Shown: in pieces, positions 56,693-64,000 of the stretch
How the letters are laid out: every line of letters starts with the position of its first letter
Position numbering within the stretch: the first letter of the stretch is position 1
Assembly: GCF_013522705.1 (NCBI RefSeq)
Contig: NZ_JAAMRE010000031.1
Span: 1 to 64,000, forward strand
Origin: Pseudomonas lurida
Lineage (GTDB): Bacteria; Pseudomonadota; Gammaproteobacteria; Pseudomonadales; Pseudomonadaceae
Reading direction: 5' to 3'
Length of the DNA stretch: 64,000 bases
Made by a program: the position numbers and the translations under genes
Notes under the pieces: generated by a model
The model's database searches: none
What the model was told of the DNA's origin: nothing
The model's input: only the letters and a program-made list of their open reading frames with translations

Positions 56693-56743
56693 ATGGCTGG
56701 AGCGAAAAAAGATAAAACCCAGACGGCAAAAAGCCCGCACTAG
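56693..56743 (+). CDS. Possible 16-residue basic peptide
   Basis: The frame MAGAKKDKTQTAKSPH has AAGGAAAACAC before its ATG, a good ribosome-binding site, and its stop lies inside a terminator stem. It would be encoded on a very short transcript divergent from mgtE. The size makes the call weak. Confidence 0.3.
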   Translation: MAGAKKDKTQTAKSPH

Positions 56744-56757
56744 GCGGGCTTTTTGTT
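56731..56757. terminator. Bidirectional terminator beside the tRNA cluster
   Basis: AAAAAGCCCGC and GCGGGCTTTTT form an 11-bp stem with a short loop and tracts suitable for both strands. It ends the tRNA-Arg transcript on the minus strand and possibly a short plus-strand transcript. Confidence 0.88.
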
Positions 56758-56761
56758 TGTA

Positions 56762-56838
56762 TGGTGCACTCGACAGGATTCGAACCTGTGACCGCTCGGT
56801 TCGTAGCCGAGTACTCTATCCAGCTGAGCTACGAGTGC
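56762..56838 (-). tRNA. tRNA-Arg (anticodon ACG), copy 1
   Basis: The 77-base gene reads GCACTCGTAGCTCAGCTGGA at its 5' end, with anticodon loop CTACGAA (ACG, decoding CGN through inosine), a T arm with GGTTCGAATCC and an encoded CCA. Copy 2 at 56911 is identical. Confidence 0.97.
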
Positions 56839-56910
56839 AAATTGTGTTTTTAGACCAGATCACAACTGGTTGGAGCCAAGCTACCTGCATTGCTGCAACT
56901 AACTCTTAAA

Positions 56911-56987
56911 TGGTGCACTCGACAGGATTCGAACCTGTGACCGCTCGGTTCGTAGCCGAGTACTCTATCCAGCTGAGCTACGAGTGC
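56911..56987 (-). tRNA. tRNA-Arg (anticodon ACG), copy 2
   Basis: It is identical to the gene at 56762 and separated from it by 72 bases. Both lie downstream of tRNA-Ser on the same strand and are probably processed from one precursor. Confidence 0.97.
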
Positions 56988-57095
56988 ATTTGTTGCCGCG
57001 CATTATAGGCCGTTCAATCTCTATGTAAAGCGATTTTTTCGAGTAATTTCAACAACTTACCGATAAATCCAGATTGCAACGTACTAAGCAAATAA

Positions 57096-57186
57096 TGGCG
57101 GAGAACGGGGGATTCGAACCCCCGACACCCTTTTGAGGTGTACTCCCTTAGCAGGGGAGCGCCTTCGGCCACTCGGCCAGCTCTCC
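57096..57186 (-). tRNA. tRNA-Ser (anticodon GCT)
   Basis: The 91-base class II gene begins GGAGAGCTGGCCGAGTGGCC, has the anticodon loop CTGCTAA (GCT, reading AGC and AGT), a long variable arm (TACACCTCAAAAGGGTGT) and an encoded CCA. The order rsmA, tRNA-Ser, tRNA-Arg matches the P. aeruginosa locus. Confidence 0.97.
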
Positions 57187-57248
57187 GCAACACGGGGCGT
57201 ATATTAACCACGTTGATCCCCGTTTGCAAACATAAAAAACGATAAAAA

Positions 57249-57437
57249 TTAAAGGCTTGGTTCTTCGTCCTTCTCTTTCTTGATCCGCAGGTAAATTTCC
57301 TCGCGGTGAACCGCTACCTCTTTCGGAGCGTTAACCCCGATACGCACTTGATTGCCTTTGACGCCGAGCACGGTCACGGTGATTTCGCCATCACCGATAA
57401 TCAGGCTTTCTGCGCAACGACGAGTCAGAATCAGCAT
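57249..57437 (-). CDS. rsmA: Carbon storage/secondary metabolism regulator RsmA (CsrA)
   Basis: This 62-residue RNA-binding protein starts [20 protein letters not shown] and has the binding strand ending [12 protein letters not shown]. It blocks translation at GGA motifs and is itself captured by Gac-controlled RNAs. The ATG at 57437 gives the family N-terminus. It lies 175 bases after lysC, as in other pseudomonads. Confidence 0.97.
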   Translation of the reverse strand: MLILTRRCAESLIIGDGEITVTVLGVKGNQVRIGVNAPKEVAVHREEIYLRIKKEKDEEPSL

Positions 57438-57570
57438 GCCTTTCTCCTCACGCATTTCAGTTCAGGAACAACAGTCTGCAAAAAAAAGGCAATCGACCTA
57501 CAACCAGAAGGCCATAGCCCTACCCACCTAAGTATTGTCCAGCGCAGGCAAAAGACCATGCGCCCTACAA

Positions 57571-57602
57571 AAAAATGAAAGGCGCGGTAAACCGCGCCTT
57601 TC
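57571..57602 (-). terminator. Terminator of lysC
   Basis: GAAAGGCGCGGT and ACCGCGCCTTTC pair almost without a loop and are followed on the minus strand by ATTTTTTTG. It separates lysC from rsmA. Confidence 0.92.
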
Positions 57603-57612
57603 AGGCAGTGCA

Positions 57613-58854
57613 TCACTCGCCCTGTCGGGCCGGAGCGTCAAGCTCAAAAGCGGTGTGCAACGCGCGCACGGCCAGCTCAAGGTACTTTTCTTCGATCACT
57701 ACCGAGACTTTGATTTCCGAGGTGGAGATCATCTGGATGTTGATGCTTTCCTTGGCCAGAGCCTCGAACATGCGGCTGGCAACGCCGGCATGGGAACGCA
57801 TGCCCACACCAACGATCGACACCTTGGCAATCTTGGTGTCGCCCACCACTTCACGGGCACCGATTTCCTTGGCCGTGTTCTGCAGAATCCGCTCCGCCGC
57901 ATCGTATTCATTGCGGTGCACGGTGAAGGTGAAATCGGTGGTGTTATCGTGCGAAACGTTCTGCACGATCATGTCGACTTCAATGTTCGCGCCGCTGATA
58001 GGGCCCAGGATCTTGAACGCCACACCCGGAGTGTCTGGCACGCCACGGATCGTCAGCTTGGCTTCATCGCGATTGAAAGCGATGCCGGAAATGATCGGCT
58101 GTTCCATGGATTCCTCTTCATCAATAGTAATGAGGGTGCCCGGACCCTCTTTGAAGCTGTGCAATACGCGCAGCGGAACGTTGTACTTGCCGGCGAATTC
58201 CACCGCGCGGATCTGCAACACCTTCGAACCGAGGCTGGCCATTTCCAGCATCTCTTCGAAGGTAATCTTGTCCAGGCGCTGGGCCACCGACACCACGCGT
58301 GGGTCAGTGGTATAGACGCCATCCACATCGGTGTAGATCTGGCACTCGTCAGCCTTGAGGGCCGCCGCCAGCGCTACGCCGGTGGTATCCGAACCGCCAC
58401 GCCCCAGGGTCGTGATGTTGCCCTGCTCGTCCACACCCTGGAAGCCTGCTACAACTACCACGCGCCCGGCCTTGAGATCAGTACGGATTTTCTGATCGTC
58501 GATCTGCAGGATACGCGCCTTGGTATGCGCGCTGTCGGTCAGAATACGCACCTGGCTGCCCGTGTAGGACACCGCCGGCACGCCGCGTTTGTTCAGGGCC
58601 ATGGCCAGTAAAGCGATCGTCACCTGCTCACCGGTGGACACGATCACATCCAGCTCGCGCGGCAGCGGTTGCTGGTCGCCACTGATTGCCTTGGCCAGAT
58701 CGATCAGGCGATTGGTCTCGCCGCTCATGGCCGACAGCACCACCACCAGGTCGTCGCCCGCGTCGCGGAATTTCTTAACCTTGTCGGCCACCTGCTCGAT
58801 TCTTTCGACAGAACCGACCGAGGTGCCTCCAAATTTCTGTACGATCAAAGCCAT
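57613..58854 (-). CDS. lysC: Aspartate kinase
   Basis: This 413-residue enzyme phosphorylates aspartate at the head of lysine, threonine and methionine synthesis. It has the KFGGTSVGS opening, the catalytic domain with [16 protein letters not shown], and two C-terminal ACT domains (from about residue 265; [20 protein letters not shown]) for feedback control. The length fits the alpha subunit of monofunctional aspartokinase. An internal start giving a separate beta subunit was not established. Confidence 0.96.
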   Translation of the reverse strand: MALIVQKFGGTSVGSVERIEQVADKVKKFRDAGDDLVVVLSAMSGETNRLIDLAKAISGDQQPLPRELDVIVSTGEQVTIALLAMALNKRGVPAVSYTGSQVRILTDSAHTKARILQIDDQKIRTDLKAGRVVVVAGFQGVDEQGNITTLGRGGSDTTGVALAAALKADECQIYTDVDGVYTTDPRVVSVAQRLDKITFEEMLEMASLGSKVLQIRAVEFAGKYNVPLRVLHSFKEGPGTLITIDEEESMEQPIISGIAFNRDEAKLTIRGVPDTPGVAFKILGPISGANIEVDMIVQNVSHDNTTDFTFTVHRNEYDAAERILQNTAKEIGAREVVGDTKIAKVSIVGVGMRSHAGVASRMFEALAKESINIQMISTSEIKVSVVIEEKYLELAVRALHTAFELDAPARQGE

Positions 58855-58949
58855 TTCCAGCCGCCTCAGCCCGTAAAGGGGCGCCTAAATTTCCAATCCA
58901 CCCGCACTGGTCAGGCCCGCGACTAGACCACGGGCCGATTAACAGCGCC

Positions 58950-61568
58950 TTAAATGCCAGCCTCGACGAACGGCACGGTCAGGGCCAGGGCCGCATCCAG
59001 GGCACCGGCGTCTACACCACCGCCTTGCGCCATGTCCGGACGACCACCGCCCTTCCCGCCCACTGCCGCGGCGGCCTGCTTCATCAAATCACCGGCTTTG
59101 AGTTGGCCAGTCAGGTCTTTGGTTACACCGGCAACCAGAACGACCTTATCCTCATGGACACCGCCGAGCAGGATCACTGCGCGGCCGAGCTTGTTCTTCA
59201 ACTGGTCGACCAGCGCCAACAACGCCTTGCCGTCCTGACCGTCCAGGCGCGCAGCCAGAACTTTCACGCCCTTGACGTCGACGGCCGAAGCTGACAGATC
59301 GTCGCCCGCAGCGCTGGCGGCCTTGGCTTGCAACTGCTCCAGCTGTTTCTCCAGCGCACGGTTGCGCTCCAGTACGGCGCTCAGCTTGTCGACCAGATTG
59401 TCGCGGCTGCCCTTGACCAGGCTGGCCGCTTCCTTGAGTTGTTCTTCCGCCGCATTCAGGTAGGCCAGGGCCGCAGCACCGGTCACCGCTTCGATACGAC
59501 GCACACCGGACGCCACGCCACCTTCGCTGATGATCTTGAGCAAAGCGATGTCGCCGGTGCGGTTGGCGTGGATACCACCACACAGTTCCACCGAGAAGTC
59601 GCCGCCCATGCTCAGCACGCGCACACTGTCGCCGTACTTCTCGCCGAACAGCGCCATGGCGCCCTTGGCCTTGGCCGTCTCGATATCGGTCTCTTCGGTC
59701 TCGACCGGGGTGTTCTTGCGGATCTGGGCGTTGACGATGTCTTCCAGCGCCTTGATCTGCTCAGGCTTGATCGCTTCGAAGTGGCTGAAGTCGAAACGCA
59801 GGCGCTGGCTGTCGACCAACGAACCTTTCTGCTGGACGTGCTCGCCCAGCACCTGACGCAGTGCGGCGTGCAGCAAGTGGGTGGCCGAGTGGTTCAGCGC
59901 CGTGGCGTGACGCACATCGGCGTCTACCTGGGTGTCGACCGGCGAGCCCACGGTCAGGCTGCCCGAAGCCAGCACACCGTGGTGCAGGAAGGCGCCACCG
60001 GTCTTGGTGGTATCGCGCACGTCGAAACGGCCGGAGGTGGATTTGACGAAACCGCAGTCGCCGATCTGACCGCCGGATTCGGCGTAGAACGGGGTCTGGT
60101 CCAGCACCACGACGCCCTCGTCGCCCTCGTTCAAAACGTCGACCGACTGGCCGTCCTTATACAGGGCAACCACTTTGGCCGCTCCGCTGGTGGCCTTGTA
60201 GCCGGTGAACTCGGTGGCCACGTCAACCTTGACCAGGCTGTTGTAGTCCATGCCGAAAGCGCTGGCCGAACGTGCGCGCACGCGCTGGGCTTCCATCTCG
60301 CGCTCGAAACCTTCTTCGTCGAGGGTCAGGTTGCGCTCGCGGGCGATGTCGCCGGTCAGGTCCATCGGGAAACCGTAGGTGTCATAGAGTTTGAACACCA
60401 CGTCACCCGGCACCACGTTGCCCGACAGGTTGGCAAGGTCTTGCTCGAGAATCTTCAGGCCCTGCTCCAGGGTCTTGGCGAACTGCTCTTCTTCGGCCTT
60501 GAGCACGCGCTCGATGTGCGCCTGGTTCTGCTTGAGTTCCGGGAATGCGTCGCCCATCTCGGCGACCAGCGCCGCGACGATCTGGTAGAAGAAGCTGCCA
60601 TTGGCGCCCAGCTTGTTGCCGTGGCGGCAGGCGCGACGAATGATGCGGCGCAGCACGTAGCCACGGCCTTCGTTGGACGGCAGCACGCCGTCGGCGATCA
60701 GGAAGCCGCATGAACGAATGTGGTCGGCCACTACCTTGAGCGACGCCTGGTTGTCATTGCTGCAACCGATAGCCTTGGCGGCCGCCGCCAACAGGCTCTG
60801 GAACAGGTCGATTTCGTAGTTGGAATGGACGTGCTGCATCACCGCACTGATCCGCTCCAGGCCCATGCCGGTGTCCACCGACGGCGCCGGCAACGGATGC
60901 AGCACGCCATCGGCGGTGCGGTTGAACTGCATGAAGACGTTGTTCCAGATCTCGATGTAACGGTCGCCGTCTTCTTCCGGCGAACCCGGCGGGCCACCCC
61001 AGATGTCGGCGCCGTGGTCGTAGAAGATCTCGGTGCATGGGCCACACGGGCCGGTATCGCCCATGGTCCAGAAGTTGTCGGACGCGTACGGCGCGCCTTT
61101 GTTGTCGCCGATGCGCACCATGCGCTCGGCCGGCACGCCGACCTGTTTGGTCCAGATGTCGTACGCCTCGTCATCGCTTTCGTAAACGGTGACCCACAGT
61201 TTTTCCTTCGGCAGTTTCAGTACGCCGGTGAGGAAGGTCCAGGCGAAGTTGATCGCGTCCTGCTTGAAATAATCGCCAAAGCTGAAGTTGCCGAGCATTT
61301 CGAAAAAGGTGTGGTGGCGGGCGGTGTAGCCGACGTTTTCCAGGTCGTTGTGCTTACCACCGGCGCGCACGCACTTCTGGCTGCTGACTGCACGGGTGTA
61401 GGCGCGCTTTTCCTGGCCCAGGAAGCAGTCCTTGAACTGGTTCATCCCCGCGTTAGTGAACAGCAGGGTGGGGTCATTGCCTGGGATCAAGGAGCTGGAG
61501 GAGACACGGGTGTGACCTTGCTCTTCGAAGAAGCGAAGGAAGGCTTCACGGATTTCTGCGCTTTTCAT
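58950..61568 (-). CDS. alaS: Alanyl-tRNA synthetase
   Basis: This 872-residue class II synthetase has the catalytic core start [20 protein letters not shown], motif 2 around [20 protein letters not shown], motif 3 in [10 protein letters not shown], the editing domain zinc motif [11 protein letters not shown] plus a later cysteine and histidine ([14 protein letters not shown]), and the C-terminal Gly-rich [11 protein letters not shown]. The ATG at 61568 is the family start; the open frame extends 66 bases upstream. A palindrome holding TATAAT lies at 61631. Confidence 0.97.
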   Translation of the reverse strand: MKSAEIREAFLRFFEEQGHTRVSSSSLIPGNDPTLLFTNAGMNQFKDCFLGQEKRAYTRAVSSQKCVRAGGKHNDLENVGYTARHHTFFEMLGNFSFGDYFKQDAINFAWTFLTGVLKLPKEKLWVTVYESDDEAYDIWTKQVGVPAERMVRIGDNKGAPYASDNFWTMGDTGPCGPCTEIFYDHGADIWGGPPGSPEEDGDRYIEIWNNVFMQFNRTADGVLHPLPAPSVDTGMGLERISAVMQHVHSNYEIDLFQSLLAAAAKAIGCSNDNQASLKVVADHIRSCGFLIADGVLPSNEGRGYVLRRIIRRACRHGNKLGANGSFFYQIVAALVAEMGDAFPELKQNQAHIERVLKAEEEQFAKTLEQGLKILEQDLANLSGNVVPGDVVFKLYDTYGFPMDLTGDIARERNLTLDEEGFEREMEAQRVRARSASAFGMDYNSLVKVDVATEFTGYKATSGAAKVVALYKDGQSVDVLNEGDEGVVVLDQTPFYAESGGQIGDCGFVKSTSGRFDVRDTTKTGGAFLHHGVLASGSLTVGSPVDTQVDADVRHATALNHSATHLLHAALRQVLGEHVQQKGSLVDSQRLRFDFSHFEAIKPEQIKALEDIVNAQIRKNTPVETEETDIETAKAKGAMALFGEKYGDSVRVLSMGGDFSVELCGGIHANRTGDIALLKIISEGGVASGVRRIEAVTGAAALAYLNAAEEQLKEAASLVKGSRDNLVDKLSAVLERNRALEKQLEQLQAKAASAAGDDLSASAVDVKGVKVLAARLDGQDGKALLALVDQLKNKLGRAVILLGGVHEDKVVLVAGVTKDLTGQLKAGDLMKQAAAAVGGKGGGRPDMAQGGGVDAGALDAALALTVPFVEAGI

Positions 61569-61630
61569 TAGGTTCTTCCACGGAGGCTGCGGCCAAAGGC
61601 CAGTGCGCAACATCATCAGACGGAGCGACG

Positions 61631-61660
61631 GCAAAGGGCCGCATTATATCGGCCCTTTGC
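61631..61660. promoter_or_regulatory. 11-bp palindrome around the alaS -10 element
   Basis: GCAAAGGGCCG and CGGCCCTTTGC flank an 8-base centre. On the minus strand the centre region reads GATATAAT, a perfect -10 hexamer for alaS. No T-tract follows, so it is not a standard terminator for ltaE. E. coli AlaRS represses its own gene through a palindrome at the promoter, and this may be similar. Confidence 0.5.
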
Positions 61661-61714
61661 CGGTGGTACAGCGTGTTTATGCGATAGCGACGTTCAATTA
61701 GACGGTCTGCACGA

Positions 61715-62719
61715 TCATTTTTGCGAATATTCGACGAATGTCTCCAGCACCTGCGCCATCTGCGCCCGGCTTACATCCAGATGAGTGACCATGCGCAGGC
61801 GCGGGGCGGCGCTCAACTTGATCCCGCGCTCGGCGGCAAACGCCTTCAAGGCCTGGGCCTGGTCGCCCACCTGCACATAGACCATGTTGGTCTGAACCGG
61901 CTCCACCGTGTAGCCGGCCTTGCGCAGCTCATCCCCCAACCACTGGGCATTGGCATGGTCTTCGGCCAGGCGCTGGACCTGATGGTCCAGTGCATACAGG
62001 CCCGCCGCCGCCAGAGAACCGGCCTGGCGCATACCGCCACCGACCATCTTGCGCAGCCGGCGCGCTTTGGCGATCAGCGCGGTAGAGCCGCATAACACCG
62101 AGCCTACGGGTGCACCGAGGCCCTTGGACAGGCACACCGACACCGAATCGAAATGCGCGGCGATCTCACGCGCGTCCACGCCCAGCTTGACCGCCGCGTT
62201 GTAGAGCCGCGCGCCATCCAGATGCAGGGCCAGGTCGTGTTCGCGAGTAAATGCCCGTGCCCTGGCCAGGTACTCCATCGGCAGCACCTTGCCCTGCATG
62301 GTGTTTTCCAGGGCCAGCAAGCGGCTGCGGGCGAAGTGGAAGTCGTCGGGCTTGATGGCGGCCAGCACGTGGTCCAGATCCAGCGAACCGTCCGCCTGCA
62401 CTTCCAGCGGCTGTGGCTGGATCGAACCCAGCACCGCCGCACCACCGCCTTCGTATTTGTAGGTGTGGGCCTGCTGGCCGACGATGTATTCCTCGCCGCG
62501 CTCGCAGTGGGCCATCAGCGCCAGCAGATTGCTCATGGTACCGGTGGGCACGAACAACGCGGCGGCGAACCCCAGGCGTTGGGCCAGCTCGGCTTCCAGG
62601 CGGTTGACGCTGGGGTCTTCGCCGTAGACGTCATCGCCGCAGACGGCGCTGGCCATGGCATCGCGCATGCCGGCGGTGGGTTGGGTCACGGTATCGCTGC
62701 GAAGGTCTATCACGGTCAT
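61715..62719 (-). CDS. ltaE: Low-specificity L-threonine aldolase
   Basis: This 334-residue fold-type I PLP enzyme cleaves threonine and related beta-hydroxy amino acids to glycine and an aldehyde. It starts [20 protein letters not shown], has [28 protein letters not shown], and the PLP lysine in [16 protein letters not shown]. The ATG at 62719 is the family start; the frame is open for 72 bases upstream. Confidence 0.94.
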   Translation of the reverse strand: MTVIDLRSDTVTQPTAGMRDAMASAVCGDDVYGEDPSVNRLEAELAQRLGFAAALFVPTGTMSNLLALMAHCERGEEYIVGQQAHTYKYEGGGAAVLGSIQPQPLEVQADGSLDLDHVLAAIKPDDFHFARSRLLALENTMQGKVLPMEYLARARAFTREHDLALHLDGARLYNAAVKLGVDAREIAAHFDSVSVCLSKGLGAPVGSVLCGSTALIAKARRLRKMVGGGMRQAGSLAAAGLYALDHQVQRLAEDHANAQWLGDELRKAGYTVEPVQTNMVYVQVGDQAQALKAFAAERGIKLSAAPRLRMVTHLDVSRAQMAQVLETFVEYSQK

Positions 62720-62912
62720 CAAACTGGCCTCGGGCAGGTGGGGCGTTTTGTCGTATTGACGATTACTGCGGGCAAACCCGCGAGATATCAAGCCCTATGT
62801 GCAGTCAATCGAATAGCTACCAAACAAACCGATATAGCTTATCGATACGGCGTCCGTGCAGTTTCTGAAAAACCGTGTTAAAAACTCTGCGCCGCCAGGG
62901 TTCTGGCGGCAA

Positions 62913-63076
62913 CGTTCTCAGGGCGGGGTGCAATTCCCCACCGGCGGTAATTGCACGCAATGTGCATAGCCCGCGAGCGCTTGACGCCTTGGACTGCTCA
63001 CGCAGGCCGGCGCCAAGGTCAGCAGACCCGGTGGGATCCCGGGGCCGACGGTCATAGTCCGGATGAAGAGAGAACG
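62913..63076 (+). ncRNA. FMN riboswitch (RFN element)
   Basis: The conserved blocks GTTCTCAGGGCGGGGTGCAA, TTCCCCACCGGCGGTAAT, AGCCCGCGAGCG, GGTCAGCAGACCCGGTG, GGGGCCGACGGTCATAGTCC and GGATGAAGAGAGAAC occur in order, the last closing the P1 stem with the first. It controls the lumazine synthase gene 100 bases downstream. On FMN binding it should lower expression. Confidence 0.97.
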
Positions 63077-63146
63077 GGATTGGCACCTAAGGGCCGCACG
63101 CCTGTTTGCGCATGCGTACCCTTAAATCCCATTCGATTCATAACGC

Positions 63147-63169
63147 CCTGTTTTTTTCTTAAACAGGAG
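63147..63169 (+). promoter_or_regulatory. Hairpin covering the lumazine synthase ribosome-binding site
   Basis: CCTGTTT (63147-63153) pairs with AAACAGG (63161-63167), and the Shine-Dalgarno AGGAG (63165-63169) overlaps the 3' arm. This could be the expression platform of the riboswitch. Confidence 0.55.
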
Positions 63170-63176
63170 TCAGAAC

Positions 63177-63686
63177 ATGCAACCCACCGCTATCGACAGC
63201 AAAAGCAAAAACCATCACGGCGAGCGCGTCGCGTTTATCCAGGCCTGCTGGCACAAGGATATCGTCGACCAGAGCCGTAAAGGCTTTCTCGCCGAAATGA
63301 TCGCCCAGGGCTACCAGGAATCGGACATCGATTTCTTCGAAGTCGGCGGCGCCTTTGAAATGCCCCTGCACGCCAAACTGCTGGCCAAGACCGGCCGTTA
63401 CGCCGGCATCGTCGCTGCTGCGCTGGTGGTGGATGGCGGTATCTACCGCCATGAGTTCGTCGCCCAATCGGTGGTCAGCGGCCTGATGCAGGTGCAACTG
63501 GAAACCGAAGTGCCGGTGTTCTCGGTATCCCTGACGCCGCATCACTTCCACGGTGGCAGCGAACACACCACATTCTTCTATGAGCACTTCGTGCACAAGG
63601 GTCAGGAAGCCGCGCGTACGTGCGCCGACACCCTGCACAAAGTGCGGGCGATCCGCCGCAGCGAGCCACGGGCGGTAGCAGTCTAA
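63177..63686 (+). CDS. ribH: 6,7-dimethyl-8-ribityllumazine synthase (type II)
   Basis: This 169-residue enzyme makes the lumazine precursor of riboflavin. The sequence RVAFIQACWHKDIVDQSRKG, the segment GGAFEMPLHAKLLAKTGRYA and GGIYRHEFVAQSVVSGLMQV are those of the RibH2 (decameric, type II) group known from Brucella and rhizobia, with the long C-terminal part HHFHGGSEHTTFFYEHFVHK. It is expressed from an FMN riboswitch and stands apart from the usual ribBA-ribH-nusB cluster, so it is probably a second copy. Confidence 0.93.
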   Translation: MQPTAIDSKSKNHHGERVAFIQACWHKDIVDQSRKGFLAEMIAQGYQESDIDFFEVGGAFEMPLHAKLLAKTGRYAGIVAAALVVDGGIYRHEFVAQSVVSGLMQVQLETEVPVFSVSLTPHHFHGGSEHTTFFYEHFVHKGQEAARTCADTLHKVRAIRRSEPRAVAV

Positions 63687-63705
63687 GCAATACTGCAAAA
63701 CAAAA

Positions 63706-63793
63706 TGTGGGAGGGGGCTTGCCCCGATGGCGGTGTCTCAGCTCCAGATGAGCTGACTGACACACTGCTATCGGGGGCAAGCCCCCTCTCACA
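63706..63793. repeat. REP doublet (REPIN-like)
   Basis: GTGGGAGGGGGCTTGCCCCG and CGGGGGCAAGCCCCCTCTCAC are inverted copies flanking a 45-base spacer, directly after the lumazine synthase gene. It is the best-preserved REP pair in the window. Confidence 0.9.
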
Positions 63794-63805
63794 TTCGGTC
63801 CAGTT

Positions 63806-64000
63806 CTATGCCAGACCCACGTCCGTGGTCGGGACAATCAATATGCCCGCCCGCAAACCATTCTTGACCTTCGGGTTGGGGAAGATGATGCGCGCACCCT
63901 CCTCCTCGATTACCCAACGGGTCTTGGCCACGTCTTCGGCCAGCAGATAACCCTTTTTCAACTCAGAAAAGTTTTCCACATCCGCCGGCAAGTGCAGCAG
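63806..64000 (-). CDS. Hypothetical protein (C-terminal part)
   Basis: The frame is open from the window edge to its stop, giving 64 residues of a longer protein that continues outside. It contains [20 protein letters not shown] and ends [12 protein letters not shown]. There is no cysteine or membrane segment in the visible part. I cannot name the family. Confidence 0.6.
   Translation of the reverse strand: MLHLPADVENFSELKKGYLLAEDVAKTRWVIEEEGARIIFPNPKVKNGLRAGILIVPTTDVGLA

Larger units (their letters stand above)
56433..56761. other. mgtE-tRNA intergenic region
   Basis: This 329-base gap contains the mgtE upstream region, a possible 16-codon frame at 56693 and a bidirectional terminator at 56731-56757. 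No magnesium riboswitch pattern was recognised. Confidence 0.5.

Noticed and set aside
59328-60713. 461-codon plus-strand frame inside alaS
   Set aside because: It lies fully opposite the highly conserved alaS and has no recognisable domain.

Overview
The window is chromosomal DNA of a fluorescent pseudomonad, most likely of the Pseudomonas fluorescens group. I infer this from high-GC coding sequence, gene blocks that match the known P. aeruginosa order (for example holB-tmk-mltG-pabC-fabF-acpP-fabG-fabD-plsX-rpmF-yceD, rsmA-lysC-alaS, cheR-cheV-flgA-flgM-flgN), AmrZ, RsmA and PcpS homologues, and the GTGGGAGGGGGCTTGCCCCC type of REP sequence. No prophage, transposase or CRISPR array is visible; nearly everything is core chromosome, joined in an order that differs from P. 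aeruginosa. Layout: 1-2192 carries the end of an L-arabinose uptake and oxidation locus (araG partial, araF, an SDR dehydrogenase). 2362-4142 holds an acetyltransferase and three small genes. 4204-8377 is a four-gene operon (GntR regulator, ADP-ribosylglycohydrolase, NCS1 permease, PfkB kinase) that mirrors E. coli yegTUVW except for the transporter family. 8448-11466 has a DUF1285 protein, a lipoprotein, moaA and a TetR regulator. 11774-11892 is a probable RgsA small RNA. 11909-21687 is the replication, murein, folate and fatty-acid cluster, followed by maf, sppA, a HAD phosphatase, rluC and, divergently, rne with a 750-base upstream region. From 29078: a molybdenum-cofactor pair (MobA-like and XdhC-like), dctA with a clear sigma-54 promoter, an AraC regulator, phoQ-phoP with a small secreted protein gene, pcpS, an RstAB-like two-component pair and nrdA. 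nrdB is not beside nrdA; a predicted papain/calpain-like cysteine protease gene is there instead. 43857-51559 is the flagellar and chemotaxis block flgE-flgD-flgC-flgB, cheR-cheV, flgA, flgM-flgN and the PilZ brake flgZ, with sigma-54 and sigma-28 promoters readable in the DNA. After an MFS transporter and tRNA-Arg(CCT) comes a two-gene small-membrane-protein unit under a sigma-54 promoter with palindromic upstream sites, then amrZ and mgtE. The last part has three tRNA genes, rsmA, lysC, alaS, ltaE, and an FMN riboswitch ahead of a type II lumazine synthase. The most interesting points are the protease-like gene between nrdA and flgE, the sigma-54 small-protein operon, four CTGAAC hexamers on an 11-bp pitch between phoP and pcpS, tandem GGCGG-N4-CCGCC sites upstream of dctA, absence of pilZ between holB and tatD, and the yegTUVW-like operon with a swapped transporter. 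All start sites were chosen by eye from ribosome-binding sites and family N-termini; no database search was possible.
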